60,000 nucleotides of DNA. It comes from Cryptomeria japonica. Lineage: Eukaryota; Streptophyta; Pinopsida; Cupressales; Cupressaceae. Below, piece after piece: positions 11,196 through 21,490 of this stretch. The first letter of the stretch is position 1; the number at the start of each line of letters is the position of its first letter. The position numbers and the translations under genes are program-made. The notes under the pieces were generated by a model. It was not told where the DNA came from. It did no database searches and saw only the letters and a program-made list of their open reading frames with translations. The DNA lies in assembly GCF_030272615.1 (NCBI RefSeq), contig NC_081410.1:116759140-116819139 (forward strand). The letters are read 5' to 3'.

Positions 11196-11207
11196 GCTCT
11201 GATACCA
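11196..11207 (-). promoter_or_regulatory. Primer binding site of E2 (initiator tRNA-Met)
   Basis: The minus strand reads TGGTATCAGAGC two bases after the LTR end. It is the standard plant iMet primer site and fixes the element's orientation. Confidence 0.92.
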
Positions 11208-11209
11208 AT

Positions 11210-12375
11210 TGTTAGGCCCAATATGGAAAGCTAATGTACTGAGAAGGGAGGGGTGAATCAGTACTTCAAATCCTTTCTTCAGCAATAACTTTACTATTAT
11301 GCATAAATCAAAAACTGTTGTAACATAACATAAAGCTAAAACAAATAAATAACAATCATACATGATTCACTCCATAACACATATATTTTGGTTACGCAGA
11401 AACTCTTGGTTAGAGAGAAAAACTACAGTGGGGATGGCACCCACAACTTCACTACTGCAATAATAAAGGTTGCTCGGTTAGAGCTACATGTTTAGCTATT
11501 TCTGATAGCTTAACCTGTTAGGAGTATCAAGATCGTTAGATCTACCTTGCTAAAGGATTTTACAACACTTATTGTAAAATGTTGTACCTGGTTAAAGGCT
11601 TTACAATTTATAGACTTTGTTAGAGTCTTTTACCCTATTAAAGGTTTCTCTTACAACTCAAAATATTACAATAAAATCTTTACAAATATCTGCAACTTTA
11701 CATCTGAAATGTTATAGTAGATTCTATGTGCTCAAAATGAGATTACCTTGCTTATAGCATAACTCAGTAACCCATAAAGTAACTTGGTAAACCCTTCTGT
11801 TTACTCTGTTCCTTGACTGTTCTCTAAAATCCTTCTCGGTGACTTCTGTGTCTCTAACAGTCATAATACTTAGTGCTTCCTTATCTATTACACATGTCTT
11901 GCTTCATATATCTTCTTTTGATCCTTAATTCATGTTGTATAAATAGATCTCTTATGTTGGTGATCTGTTCATTGCTTCAATCTTACAAACATGATTTATC
12001 GAATGAATAACCATACAAAATATTTCATTGGATAGATGACCTCAAGATCATACAAAATCTTTAAGTGCAATTTCCAATGTGATAACGGTTCTCTGTTCCT
12101 CGATCTTGTAACACATTTCACATGTGTGTCTAGGTTCAATGAATCTAGTAACACGTTTCACTAGGTGTGTGTTCACTCGGTATATCATTTTTGCTGCTCG
12201 GTAGACATAGAGTGTTACTCGGTAGACAACTTGGTGTATACTAGGCTCTGTGACTACTTTCTTCTATAACCGACTACTCTGTGCTTACCGACTGACTATT
12301 TTGGTAGTAGGAACTGACTGAGTATATAGAATGACTTTGGACATAAAAATAATGGCAACTTAGTAAGTAGTAACG
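11210..12375 (-). repeat. 5' LTR of E2
   Basis: The complete LTR is 1,166 bases. On the minus strand it ends CCTAACA; its start matches TGTTACT of the other copy with one changed base. Near its PBS end (about 11495-11650) lies a hairpin array: AGATC-GTTA-GATCT at 11530-11543 and a 9-base-arm hairpin at 11557-11580. The site AAGGT at 11641-11645 corresponds to the point where E1 entered the other LTR. Confidence 0.9.
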
Positions 12376-12447
12376 CCATTGTCTATAAAATGTTAAAGCA
12401 ATACATAAACTACTTAGGGATAATGGATGTCTAATAGGTGTTACCTT

Positions 12448-13755
12448 AGGCCATGGGATCTCTTCAATAAATTCCTCAATCTACTCTGGAGTCTCTCCAA
12501 CAATTTCTTCAAGTTGCTGTTAAATATCTCCAACAATTTTCTCAAGTTGTTGTGGAATTTCTCCAACAGTTTCCTCAAGTTGTTGTGCCACAAAAGAAAG
12601 ATTTGATAGTCTATCTTCATCACTTTCTTCCTAGATTTCAACATCTACATGACTTCCTTCTTCCAATGTTTCCACTGCAACAACCTCTATCGGATCACCT
12701 ACTAGATGAGCCTTTTGGGTCCTACTCCATGTTCTTCTCACATAAACCTTTGGAGTGGCTGCAGGAATGGTTTCGGTTGCTGCAAGAGTTTTTCTTTTTG
12801 ACCTACGCCTCTTGGCTACAGAAGAAATTTGAGTTGCATGCGGCTGGGCCATAGGTTCTTCATTTGTTTCATTTATTTTCAATTCCTTCCCTTTTCTCTT
12901 AGCAATTGGTGACTCTCTTTGAAGAGAAGTGGAGGGTTGCTCCACATTTGCTTCAGCCATCTCTTCCTCCACAATAACCGTAGCTCCTTCAGCAACAAGC
13001 AAATCATCCTCTGCAACAACTACGGGAGAAGATGGTTCTACAATATTTTCTTCTTCAACTGGTGGATTATCTACAATAGGAGCATCTTCAACAGGAGCAT
13101 CCTCAACCCTAAAATGCAATATATCTTCAAATACCCCCCATTCCATCTGTGAAACACCTCTAAGAGAATGTTCTACAAGCAATTTCACCAAACCATGATG
13201 GCTGACAGAATGATTTCCATTCTTCCGCGTTTCTTTAGCACTTGTAGAAATGAGATGGTATAGAAAATTAAGGACATTCACCCTCCGGCCATGCCGTAAA
13301 TGACTAAGTAATTTAAAATGTGGTGAATGTAGATTTGACTATCTCCCTTCACAAATAATGTATTTCATGACATACAAAGCTACCCGAGGCCACTCTGCGG
13401 GTAGGGAAACCCTCCTAGTTCCTTGCTTGTCCACCATTAGAGGTTCATCTATGGGAATTGTAAACTCTGCCCTGACGCTCCTTGCGTCTTTTGATTCTGG
13501 AAACAATTCTCCTTCCTATGGCAACCCTATTACTTCAACTATTCGTTGCTCCGTAGCAATAACCCTTAAACCTTTAACCATAGCTTCTCCTTCATTGAAG
13601 GAATGCATAAAATCTGTAGCAATTTCTTCATTAAAGTCTTTGATTTTTAAAAAGTAATCAATCTAGCCATGGTGTCTAAAATAATGCTCACAAAGGGCAT
13701 CCTATAGCAACACATCATGGATAGTTGGCTCATGACGGATTGGATCTCCACCCAT
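12448..13755 (-). pseudogene. Accessory ORF of E3, downstream of integrase
   Basis: One minus-strand frame runs from the ATG at 13755 (MGGDPIRHEPT) to about 12448, some 435 codons. It has seven in-frame stops (six TAG and one TAA) but no frameshift. The N-terminal 220 residues look like a folded helical domain with GEAMVKGLRVIATEQRIVEV, WPRVALYVMKYIICEG and RVNVLNFLYHLIST. The middle is acidic and Pro/Val-rich, followed by a basic stretch (KRRRSKRK) that could be a nuclear signal. The tail repeats a unit like QQLEETVGEIP three times. It occupies the position of the env-like gene of Athila elements, but I see no signal peptide or membrane segment. The order of its N-terminal motifs resembles ORF B of E2. 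Function unknown. Confidence 0.65.
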
Positions 13756-14388
13756 TTCTTACTATGTTAGTATAGAAAACTCTGCAACTGAGAAACAAAG
13801 AACCAAAATATCTGACAGACTTGCAAAATTGAAAATTCCATACATATCTCAATTTCGACAGCATAATTTATTATTACCTTGGGTGAAAGAATATCTTGTT
13901 AAAACAATGATGGAAAGCAATCAATTCTAAGTACCAAAAAAGGATGAATAATCACTAACTTTGGAAACCGAACCATAAAGAAACCCCCCCAACTTAACCT
14001 AGCATGTGTCCACACAAGCTGATGAGATTTCAGGGAGTGCACACGGATTTAGAAAGGCATAATCACAATGAAATAATAAATGGGTAATTAAAACAAAATA
14101 CAATATGTACATACTTGCAGTCGTACGAAAAATGATGGCAAAATGACAGATAAGAAAATGGGATGGAATGACGTTTTATTTATGGAGAAGAATATTCTCA
14201 TAAGACATGGAAATATTTATTGTGAAATAATGCGAGAATAATTATGAAGTGGCAAGCATGTTCATTGCAGTGGCTGCAGGAACGTTACCTTTATTACTTT
14301 GCTCAATTGCAGCATGAAGCTGATCAATTGCTGCAGGAACCTTGTCAGTTGCTACAAGAACCTTTGTTTCATCCTTTTGGTCAAATTG
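13756..14388. other. E3 spacer between integrase and the accessory ORF
   Basis: No gene is supported. A run of seven C at about 13984-13990 (minus strand AAGTTGGGGGGGTTTC) resembles an internal polypurine tract, which some Athila-type elements have at this position. The rest is AT-rich. Confidence 0.45.
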
Positions 14389-15854
14389 CTACAGGAACTC
14401 CTCTTTAGTGGCCGACTTATGATACAGACGCAGTTGGTGACCATTCACCAAAAGCTTAAACCGAACAAGGTCAATTATGGTCAAATGAACAACTCCATTA
14501 TTGAAAACTTCTTCTATCTCATATGGACCTAACCACCTAGTTTGCAGCTTCCCCATAGAATCTTTATATATGGAGTCATACAATAGTGCCCAGTCACCGG
14601 CTTTGAACTTCTTTTCTTTGATATATTTATCATGCCACTTTGCTCTCTGATTTTGGATCAGTTCTGTCTACTAGACAACCATTTTCCTCCATTTGTCCAA
14701 AGCATTCAATTGCTGATTATGTTCTTTCTATGCATCAGATAATGTCATATTTAATTGCAAAGCTCTCCTTAGAGCTTTATGCTCAAATTCAATAGGCATC
14801 ATTGCTGCTTTTCCATAAACCATCTCAAAAGGTGTAAAACCAATTGGTGTTTTCCAAGTTGTTCTATATGCCCAAATTTCTTCTGAAAGCCTATGAGACC
14901 AGTCTTTTTTATGAAAAGATACTATTTTGGTAAGAATAGCCTCAAGCTCCCTATTTGTAACTTCTACCTACCCATTAGCTTTGGATGATATGGAGTTGAT
15001 TTTTTGTGCCTTATATTGTATTCATTTACCAAAGCTGTAATCAATGTTGAAGTAAATTGTGGGCCTTGGTCTGATACAATTTCTCTTGGTACTCCATATC
15101 TTGTAAATATCTCCTCATAAAGAAACTCAGCCACCTTATTATCTCTTGCATGTGTCATGGCACAAGCTTCCACCCATTTTGTTACATAATTTGTACATAC
15201 CATAATGTAGAATTTGCCATTAGGTGGATCAATTGGGCCAACAAAATCTAATCCCCATTTATCAAATGGTGCAACTGATATTTATGGATATAATGGCATC
15301 TCATTAGATTTTGTAGGTCATCCCATTCACTGGCATCTGTCACATTTTCTTGTATACTGTGTTACATCCTTGTGCAATGTGGGCCAATAGTACCCTGTAT
15401 TTAGTATTTTGAGTGTTGTTCTTTTGGCAGCAAAATGTCCTCCACATGGCTCATCATGACATGCATGCAGGATATCATATGTTTCATCTTCCCTTACACA
15501 TCTTCTCATGACTTGGTCAGGCCCAGTATAAAACAAACAATCAGCAATCCATGAGAAGTTAAAACTTTTTTCTACTAGCAACCTTCTTTCTTTAGGAGAG
15601 AAATGAATTGGCATTTTAGCAGTAGCTAAATAGTTGGCAATATCATCATACCAGGGAGTGTGAGCTTGTATAAGGAATACATGTTCATCTAGAAAAGCAT
15701 CATCTATCACTGTAGAATCTTCTTGTAACTGAAGTCTTGAAAGATAGTCTACAACCACATTAGACTTCCCTGGTTTATCAACAATTGTGATATCAAATTC
15801 CTGCATCAACAATAACCAGCGAGCCAATCTGCCAGTAATTGAAGGCTTATTCAT
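14389..15854 (-). pseudogene. E3 pol: end of RNase H and integrase, broken
   Basis: The segment at 15327-15854 ends RNase H (FDITIVDKPGKSNVVVDYLS) and holds the integrase zinc-binding HHCC region, including HACHDEPCGGHFA and KCDRC. The catalytic core follows with WGLDFVGP near 15250 (first Asp), IVSDQGPQFTS near 15050 (second Asp), and VEVTNRE in a neighbouring frame near 14965 (Glu). The C-terminal part includes KLQTRWLGPYEIEEVF at about 14500-14560. Stops and at least two frame changes interrupt it. Integrase would insert the element DNA into the genome; this copy cannot make an intact enzyme. No chromodomain is seen, consistent with a non-chromovirus. Confidence 0.85.
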
Positions 15855-17147
15855 GAGATATTTGATTGCATTATGATCTGTATCACAAATATGGGATATC
15901 CTGTGATATAGTGCCTAAATTTGTTGAGTGCATATATAACAGCTAACATTTCCTTTTCGGTGATTGTGTAATTCAACTCAGGTCCCTGTAAGTTCTTGCT
16001 AATATAATATATTGCACTTTCCAATTTGTCAATCTTCTTTCCCAATACTGCTCCTATTGCATAATCAGATGCATTTGTATGAATTTGAAATGGTAAAGAC
16101 CAATTTGGACCTTTAAGAACTGGTGCTTGAGTCAAGGCAAGCTTAAGCTTCAAGAAAGCTTCACTGCATGCTGAGGTCCATTTAAATTCCATATCTTTTG
16201 TAAGCAGTGAATATAAGGGACTTGCAATTTTGCCGAAATCTTTGATAAACCTTTTGTAGTATCCAGCATGACCAAGGAAACTTCTTACATCTTTTTGCTT
16301 CACAGGGGCATTGATATGTTGAATGACTTCAATCTTTGTTGGATCCACCTGTATTCCTTTTACAGAGATATGATGACCAAGGACTATTCCTTCCTGCATC
16401 ATGATGAAGCATTTCTCATTATTTAATGACAAAGTATAGTCCTCACATCGCTGTAAAACTTTTTTCAAGTTCCCTAATGCTTGTTCAAATTCAGAACCAT
16501 AAGTTGTAAAGTCATCCATATAGATTTCCATGATGTCTTGACAAATATCAGAAAAGATACTGATCACTGCTCTTTGAAAAGTGGCTGGAGCATTACACAA
16601 CCAAAAGGAAGAACAAAATATGCATATGTGCCCCAAAGACAAGTAAATGTTGTCTTTTCTTGATCCTCTGTGGCTATCTGAATCTGATTGTAACCACTAA
16701 ATCCATCAAGAAATGAAAAATATTTTTACCAACCAAAGAATCCAATACCTGATCCACAAATGGTAATGGAAAATGATCTTTTCTTTTTTCTAAGTTCAAG
16801 GCTCTATAATCAACACATACCCTCCATTTTCCTCCTTTCTTAGGGACTATGACCAAAGGTGATACCCGTTGGCTATTAGAGATAGGATAGATAAACCTGA
16901 CCTTTAACAACTTCTGCAATTCTTCTTTAACTATTTCTTTTAATGCAAGATTGATTCTTCTTTGAGGTTGTCTGAGTGGGCAACCTTCTTCTTTTATATA
17001 GATACGGTGGGTGCAAACTGTTGGATCTATCCCATGCATATCCATGTAATCCCATGCAAAAGCATTTTTATGACATTTTAGCAAGTCCACAATGGCCTCC
17101 TTTTGATTATCTGAAAGATCTCTATTGATATTCAAACATTTATTCAA
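15851..17147 (-). pseudogene. E3 pol: reverse transcriptase and RNase H, broken
   Basis: The N-terminal RT part at 16674-17147 has VSPLVIVPKKGGKWRVCVDY and FPLPFVDQVLDSL. A frameshift near 16660 leads to the second part at 15851-16642. There the catalytic YMDD box is intact (IYMDDFTTYG, about 16509-16523). It is followed by VRSFLGHAGYYKRFIKDF and the RNase H region, where the first catalytic Asp appears as Asn (HTNASDYAIGAVL). A second frameshift near 15890 rejoins the first frame. RT copies the element RNA into DNA. The domain identity is certain; the gene is dead. Confidence 0.92.
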
Positions 17148-17324
17148 ATCAACTTCTATCTTGATAGTAAGATCAATCTAGTTCATATCAGAAAAATGAG
17201 AAGAAGAAACTTCCTACGGCAATAGAGTATGCAATATATCAGTGGCTACAGGAAAGTCCAAACCTGCAATATTCAGAACCGACTCTTGCAATTGTTGTTC
17301 TTGTATCAACTCATTTATCAAAAT

Positions 17325-18240
17325 TTAATAAATAATTGAGTCTTCATCATGTAATTGCATGAATGGCCCTCGATTATTCATCATAAGGTGATTAACAGAG
17401 TCAACTCCCTCAGATTCTTCTCCCAAAATAGGCCAAACCGCTTGTTGTTGATCAAGCTGGGGTTGTGCAGGAGAATACAAGGCTAATGTTTTTGTAGAGT
17501 TCCCATCTGAAATAGTTATATCCCCTGATCTACATCCAATATATGCATCAGCTGTGGCAAGCCAAGGTCTTCCCAAAATCACTGGATATCCTCCCAATGT
17601 TGCCTTTGGAGATAGAATCATAAAGTCTGCAGGGTATTCCCAGGAATCCAAAATAACCACTACATCTTCAATCATACCATCAGGTCTCACTATAGAGATA
17701 TCAACAAGCTATAGAACTATGGGTGTAGGCCTTAGACTATTGATTTCGATCTATTTCATTACTTCTCTTGTCATCACATTAATGGCTGCCCCTAAATCAA
17801 TTAAAACATTTCTTATCTAGCTGCCATTAATGACTATACTTACAACAGGACTATCTGGATCAAAATATTTTGGAATTGCAACCTTGCCTAACATAATATC
17901 TACCAGTTGACCCATAACATACACTGTTTGTGGATCCTTCTTCTTCCTGCCAGGTTTTTTTAGATATGCTTCTCTCAGTGACTTACCATATATAGGAATA
18001 TCTTTTATTGCCTACAACAATGGTATTTTAACACAAACATGCTTCAGTTGATCTATAATATCAAAGCCTTGCTCTTGTTCTATGAGAACTTCCATTTCTT
18101 ACAATCTCTGGGGAAATGGCAGTACTATCTACTTCTGAGCTATTGTATCTGTTGGATTAGAGATTTCTTTTTCTTCTTATACCTCAGTGATAACTGGAGG
18201 AGATGGATTAGGTAGAGTTATCCCAGATCGGAGATGAATA
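17325..18240 (-). pseudogene. E3 aspartic protease region, broken
   Basis: On the minus strand the active-site motif LIDLGAAINVM lies at about 17775-17810 and carries the DLGA form typical of Athila-group proteases. It is followed by GGYPVILGRPWLATADAYIG near 17530-17600, the conserved second part of retroviral-type proteases. Several stops cut the frame, including about five upstream of 17690. The protease would process the Gag-Pol polyprotein. Confidence 0.8.
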
Positions 18241-18244
18241 TCAC

Positions 18245-19090
18245 TTAGAGATAGAGAATAGGCTGGATATTGATTAAGATCAGTCGAATAAGCTTGTTGT
18301 TGTTGCTGAGATTTAATATTAGGATTTGGCATTGGTTGAGTAGGCAATTACGTTGGTTTAGGTGGGACAGCAGTGGCTGCAGGAGGAGGCTGTGGCTACT
18401 AAATAGGCTGTTGATAACCAGAAGATTGGGCATTCCATGGCTGACTCCCCCTCCATTGAGGAGTAGGTTGCCAATTCCCTTGAAACTTACTTCCTTGTCC
18501 CTGAGGTGGATACCAGTTCCCTTGTGGTTACTACCACTATGGCATTTGATTAGCAAAATGCTGCCCTTGGCCTTGAGAACCATACCAGTTTTGATAATTA
18601 CCAAAATTTTGAGCATATGGTGGTTGCCATTGGTTATTTGGTACATAAGAATTTCCACTATAACCAAAAAAAGAAAGTGGATCTGGAGGCATACCTTGTC
18701 TTTGGAAATTTGGCCTTCTTTGAGAAACATAGAAGACTTGCTCGTCCTCACCTTGTATTGGCTTGAAGTCAGGAACCCCCACATTTGCAACCATTTTACA
18801 TCTGCAATCCTTCTTTCGCTATCTACAATGAGGACAAAATTCTGCAAGAAATGCATCAGTTTCTTCAGGCTTCTTCATAGCTGAAAGTGTATCCAACTGA
18901 GTAGCCATATTATTTATAATTTCCTCCTTAAAGTCCTTTAATAAATGGCCAATTTCCATTCTAGAAACTCCAGTACCAAATGTTGATGATGTTGCTCCTG
19001 GCTTGAAATGCATGTTCTTCTTAGAAGTCGATCTGGAATACTTCTTACAAATTTGTCCTATTTTAGCCCAAGTGGATTGTGTAATGTCAC
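18245..19090 (-). pseudogene. E3 gag, C-terminal half
   Basis: This continues the gag frame interrupted by E4: the frame at 26894-27661 resumes at 19085 once E4 and one copy of GTCAC are removed. Visible parts are a helical stretch with NNMATQLDTLSAMKKPEE, a Cys cluster (FCPHC...DCRC) resembling a zinc-binding site, and an Asn/Gln/Tyr/Gly-rich tail near 18540-18690. There is a stop at 18819 and more below. The tail composition is common in RNA-binding Gag termini. Confidence 0.75.
19086..19090. other. Left TSD of E4 (GTCAC)
   Basis: GTCAC directly precedes the LTR start TGTAGC. The same five bases follow the right LTR at 26894-26898. Confidence 0.95.
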
Positions 19091-20309
19091 TGTAGCATCC
19101 TAAAATTGTGACACTTGCAATTTCGACTGCATTTCGGTCTTCACGATGGCGACGCAACACGCAACCTGAATGGAGACCCCGAAACCTAATTACGACACTG
19201 AAAACTGCATTTTCTAGCACCCTGGCCTGAACCTCCTTGCACCCTGCTGTCCCGGGAGGTGGGACCAGAGCGCCCAGCACCCTGGTCCTTTAGGACCAGG
19301 GCGCCCAGCGCCCTGGTCCCTGGGTCCTATTTTGGGCCCGGTCTCCTAAGGGGTCTTGGGTCTTTTTGTTTGCAAATTGGAAATTAAACTTTCCTGGTCG
19401 GCCTAAGGTCGGGAAAATCAGTCTATCAGCCCTAAATGACAAGTATATAAACTACATTTTCCTCTTTCATTCGATATGATGGAAAATGCGTGGAAACTAT
19501 ACTCAAGCATTCAAGCATTCAAGCATTCCTTCAAGCAATTGATCATTTCAAGTCTCCATTCAAGGCTAAGTGTTGCATTCAAGACAAGGATTCAACCATT
19601 GAAGAGGAGATCACATACAACATACTACAACAACATACAACATCTATACCTTCGCACATAAGGATACAAACATCCTTAGAACAAGGTATTAGTACTTGTT
19701 TTACAGTCATTTACATTTACAGCACTTGCTCATTTCTTGGTTAATTCCAAAACCGGGGTTTGACCTAAAGGAAAACCCCTAATCCCTAACCCCCCAATCG
19801 TCTTCACTTTTCTATGTGTAGGTTGCAGGTACGCGACTGAAATTGAAGATCTGGAATCCTTGTGCAGAGACGAACAGATCCTCCTTCGTTTCGCGGATTT
19901 TTCGGAGGACCGTGGCGCTCGGGCGCCATCGTCCCGACAACTTTTGCTCAAATTTGCAGGACAGCGCCGTATCAACATTTTACTGCTAATTCCAGGTCCG
20001 CAGCTTCATACTGTATCCCTATCTCAGTTTATAAGCGAATCTTGGTCATTTTCTATGCATTCCTAGCTTAATTCTTCTATGCGCATTCTTTACAAAAGAG
20101 GGTAGCCTTGCTGTCTTAACCCTTGAAACTCATTTAGCATCCAATCTTGCATTGTGTGGGATTGGATCTTGTGGGTTTCAACCCCTCTTTTGAATGTAAA
20201 GTCTCTCCCCTAAGTGAAAACCATCAACCCTAGCGAACCTCCCTTCTCTCTCCTCGGAGTTGGAAGAGGGGAGAGCAACTAGGGTTCGATCACGATTTTC
20301 CGCTTTACA
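19091..20309 (+). repeat. 5' LTR of E4
   Basis: The LTR is 1,219 bases, starts TGTAGC and ends TTTACA. GC-rich hairpins lie at 19262-19288 and 19293-19319, a TATA box (TATATAAA) at 19444-19451, and another hairpin at 19907-19934. The first 110 bases differ from the 3' LTR at five positions, all transitions. Confidence 0.95.
19262..19319. repeat. Two tandem GC-rich hairpins in the E4 LTR
   Basis: The second unit (19293-19319) is a perfect inverted repeat: arms GGACCAGGGCGC and GCGCCCTGGTCC around the loop CCA. The first (19262-19288) has the same layout with two mismatches. They lie about 125-180 bases upstream of the TATA box. The matching copies in the 3' LTR are at about 25851-25905. Confidence 0.9.
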
Positions 20310-20312
20310 TTT

Positions 20313-20330
20313 TGGTGAACCCGACGTGAA
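20313..20330 (+). promoter_or_regulatory. Primer binding site of E4 (tRNA not assigned)
   Basis: Three bases after the LTR end comes TGGTGAACCCGACGTGAA, whose opening TGG is the complement of a tRNA CCA end. I could not match the remainder to a specific plant tRNA from memory. Confidence 0.7.
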
Positions 20331-21490
20331 CATCCTTTCTGATTATTCATAGTTAGATCTGAAAATTGGATTCCTTGATTACATTTCCATGTTTGATCTT
20401 TTGCAAAATTTTAGAGGTTAATTGCATAAAAACCCTAAATTTTCTTTTTAGTAATTAAACTTGTGAAATGTTTAAGTATTAATGCTTGTTTCAGATCTGC
20501 CCTTCTATTACAAATTATCAATTCATATTTGTGCTTTAATTTTGAAAATTAAGTGGTTAAGTGTCAAAACCTTAATTTTTGAAACCCTCTTGATTCAACC
20601 TTTGTCTGACAATTTCACTGATCAAAACATCTCCAAATCAGCTGTAACTTTGGATTCCGCAATAAAATCACAATATCTTTCATCCCTGAAAATTTGGAAA
20701 AAAGTTGCGAGGACCGTGTGCACTCCGAGCGCCATCGTCCCCGACATTTTTTCCGAAATTTCGGGAGCTAGATCTTATTGTATTTTCCTGCTAAAATCCA
20801 GAATTTTGACTGATTTTATCAATTTTAACACCTTCAAAATTACAGTCAAAGTTGGTCTTGTGATTGCTTGGATTAAGGCTTCTAAACATTCAAAAATCAT
20901 CGAAATTGAAATTTTGTGTCAAAATTGTGTTCTTACTGTCCTAAATCTGAAAAGTGTGTTATCATTCATTAAAAATTTCAGTGCTTTATTCAAATTCTTG
21001 CAATTTGTGACTTTTGCAATTAAGTGCTTAATTACAACAACTTTAATTTCCGCTTTCAAAATTGAATCTTGCGTGAAATTGAGTCGATTTTTAAATTTCA
21101 AAATTTGCATTGCTTTTGACATTCCCTCTGAAATCATAAAATTCAAAATTTCAGTTTCCCTCTCTTTTTCAAAATTCAAATCTTGCATTTTTCAACAATC
21201 TTGATAGAGTTCAATTTTGAATTTGCAACTTTAATTTGGCCTATCTACAGATCGTATAATCACTCAATTTTTTCAGATCAGCTCTAAAATCATCATACCT
21301 TTCATCCCTACAAATTTCAAAAAAAGTTGCAAGGACCGTGTTGCACTCCGAGCGCCACGGTCCCGGACATTTTTTTCGAAATTTCGGGAGACTGTTGTGA
21401 TTGCATTTAATAGCTTAAATCCAGAAGATTGGCTGATTTTACTGAAAATTGCTACCTCTAAATTCAAAATCTTCTCTCTCTTTCTAGTGC
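20331..21490 (+). other. E4 leader with two roughly 180-base repeats
   Basis: This is a long untranslated leader without a supported gene. Two diverged copies of one segment lie at about 20638-20822 and 21276-21450. Each contains AAAAGTTGC, then a GGACCGTG hairpin, then CGAAATTTCGGGAG. The hairpins are at 20711-20740 and 21333-21364; the second has perfect 8-base arms GGACCGTG and CACGGTCC. They echo the LTR hairpin at 19907-19934. Confidence 0.8.

Larger units (their letters stand above)
4791..12375 (-). mobile_element. E2: non-autonomous Sirevirus-like LTR element
   Basis: The element reads on the minus strand: 5' LTR (11210-12375), PBS matching initiator tRNA-Met, ORF A, ORF B, several polypurine tracts, then a 3' LTR interrupted by E1. 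There is no protease, integrase or reverse transcriptase between the ORFs or anywhere inside. Multiple PPT-like runs before the 3' LTR and the iMet PBS are hallmarks of plant Ty1/copia Sireviruses, so I place it there as a pol-less derivative. The TSD cannot be checked because the true left end is outside the window. Confidence 0.85.

Noticed and set aside
11196-11207. Possible tRNA gene fragment
   Set aside because: It is the 12-base primer binding site next to an LTR end; no tRNA cloverleaf surrounds it.
18270-18884. 204-codon plus-strand frame opposite E3 gag
   Set aside because: Its Leu/Arg/Trp-rich composition is the reverse reading of the Asn/Gln/Tyr-rich gag tail; no domain.
19476-19661. 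Small identical frames in both E4 LTRs (also 26060-26245)
   Set aside because: They are duplicated only because the LTRs are duplicated; they are short with no domain or supported start context.
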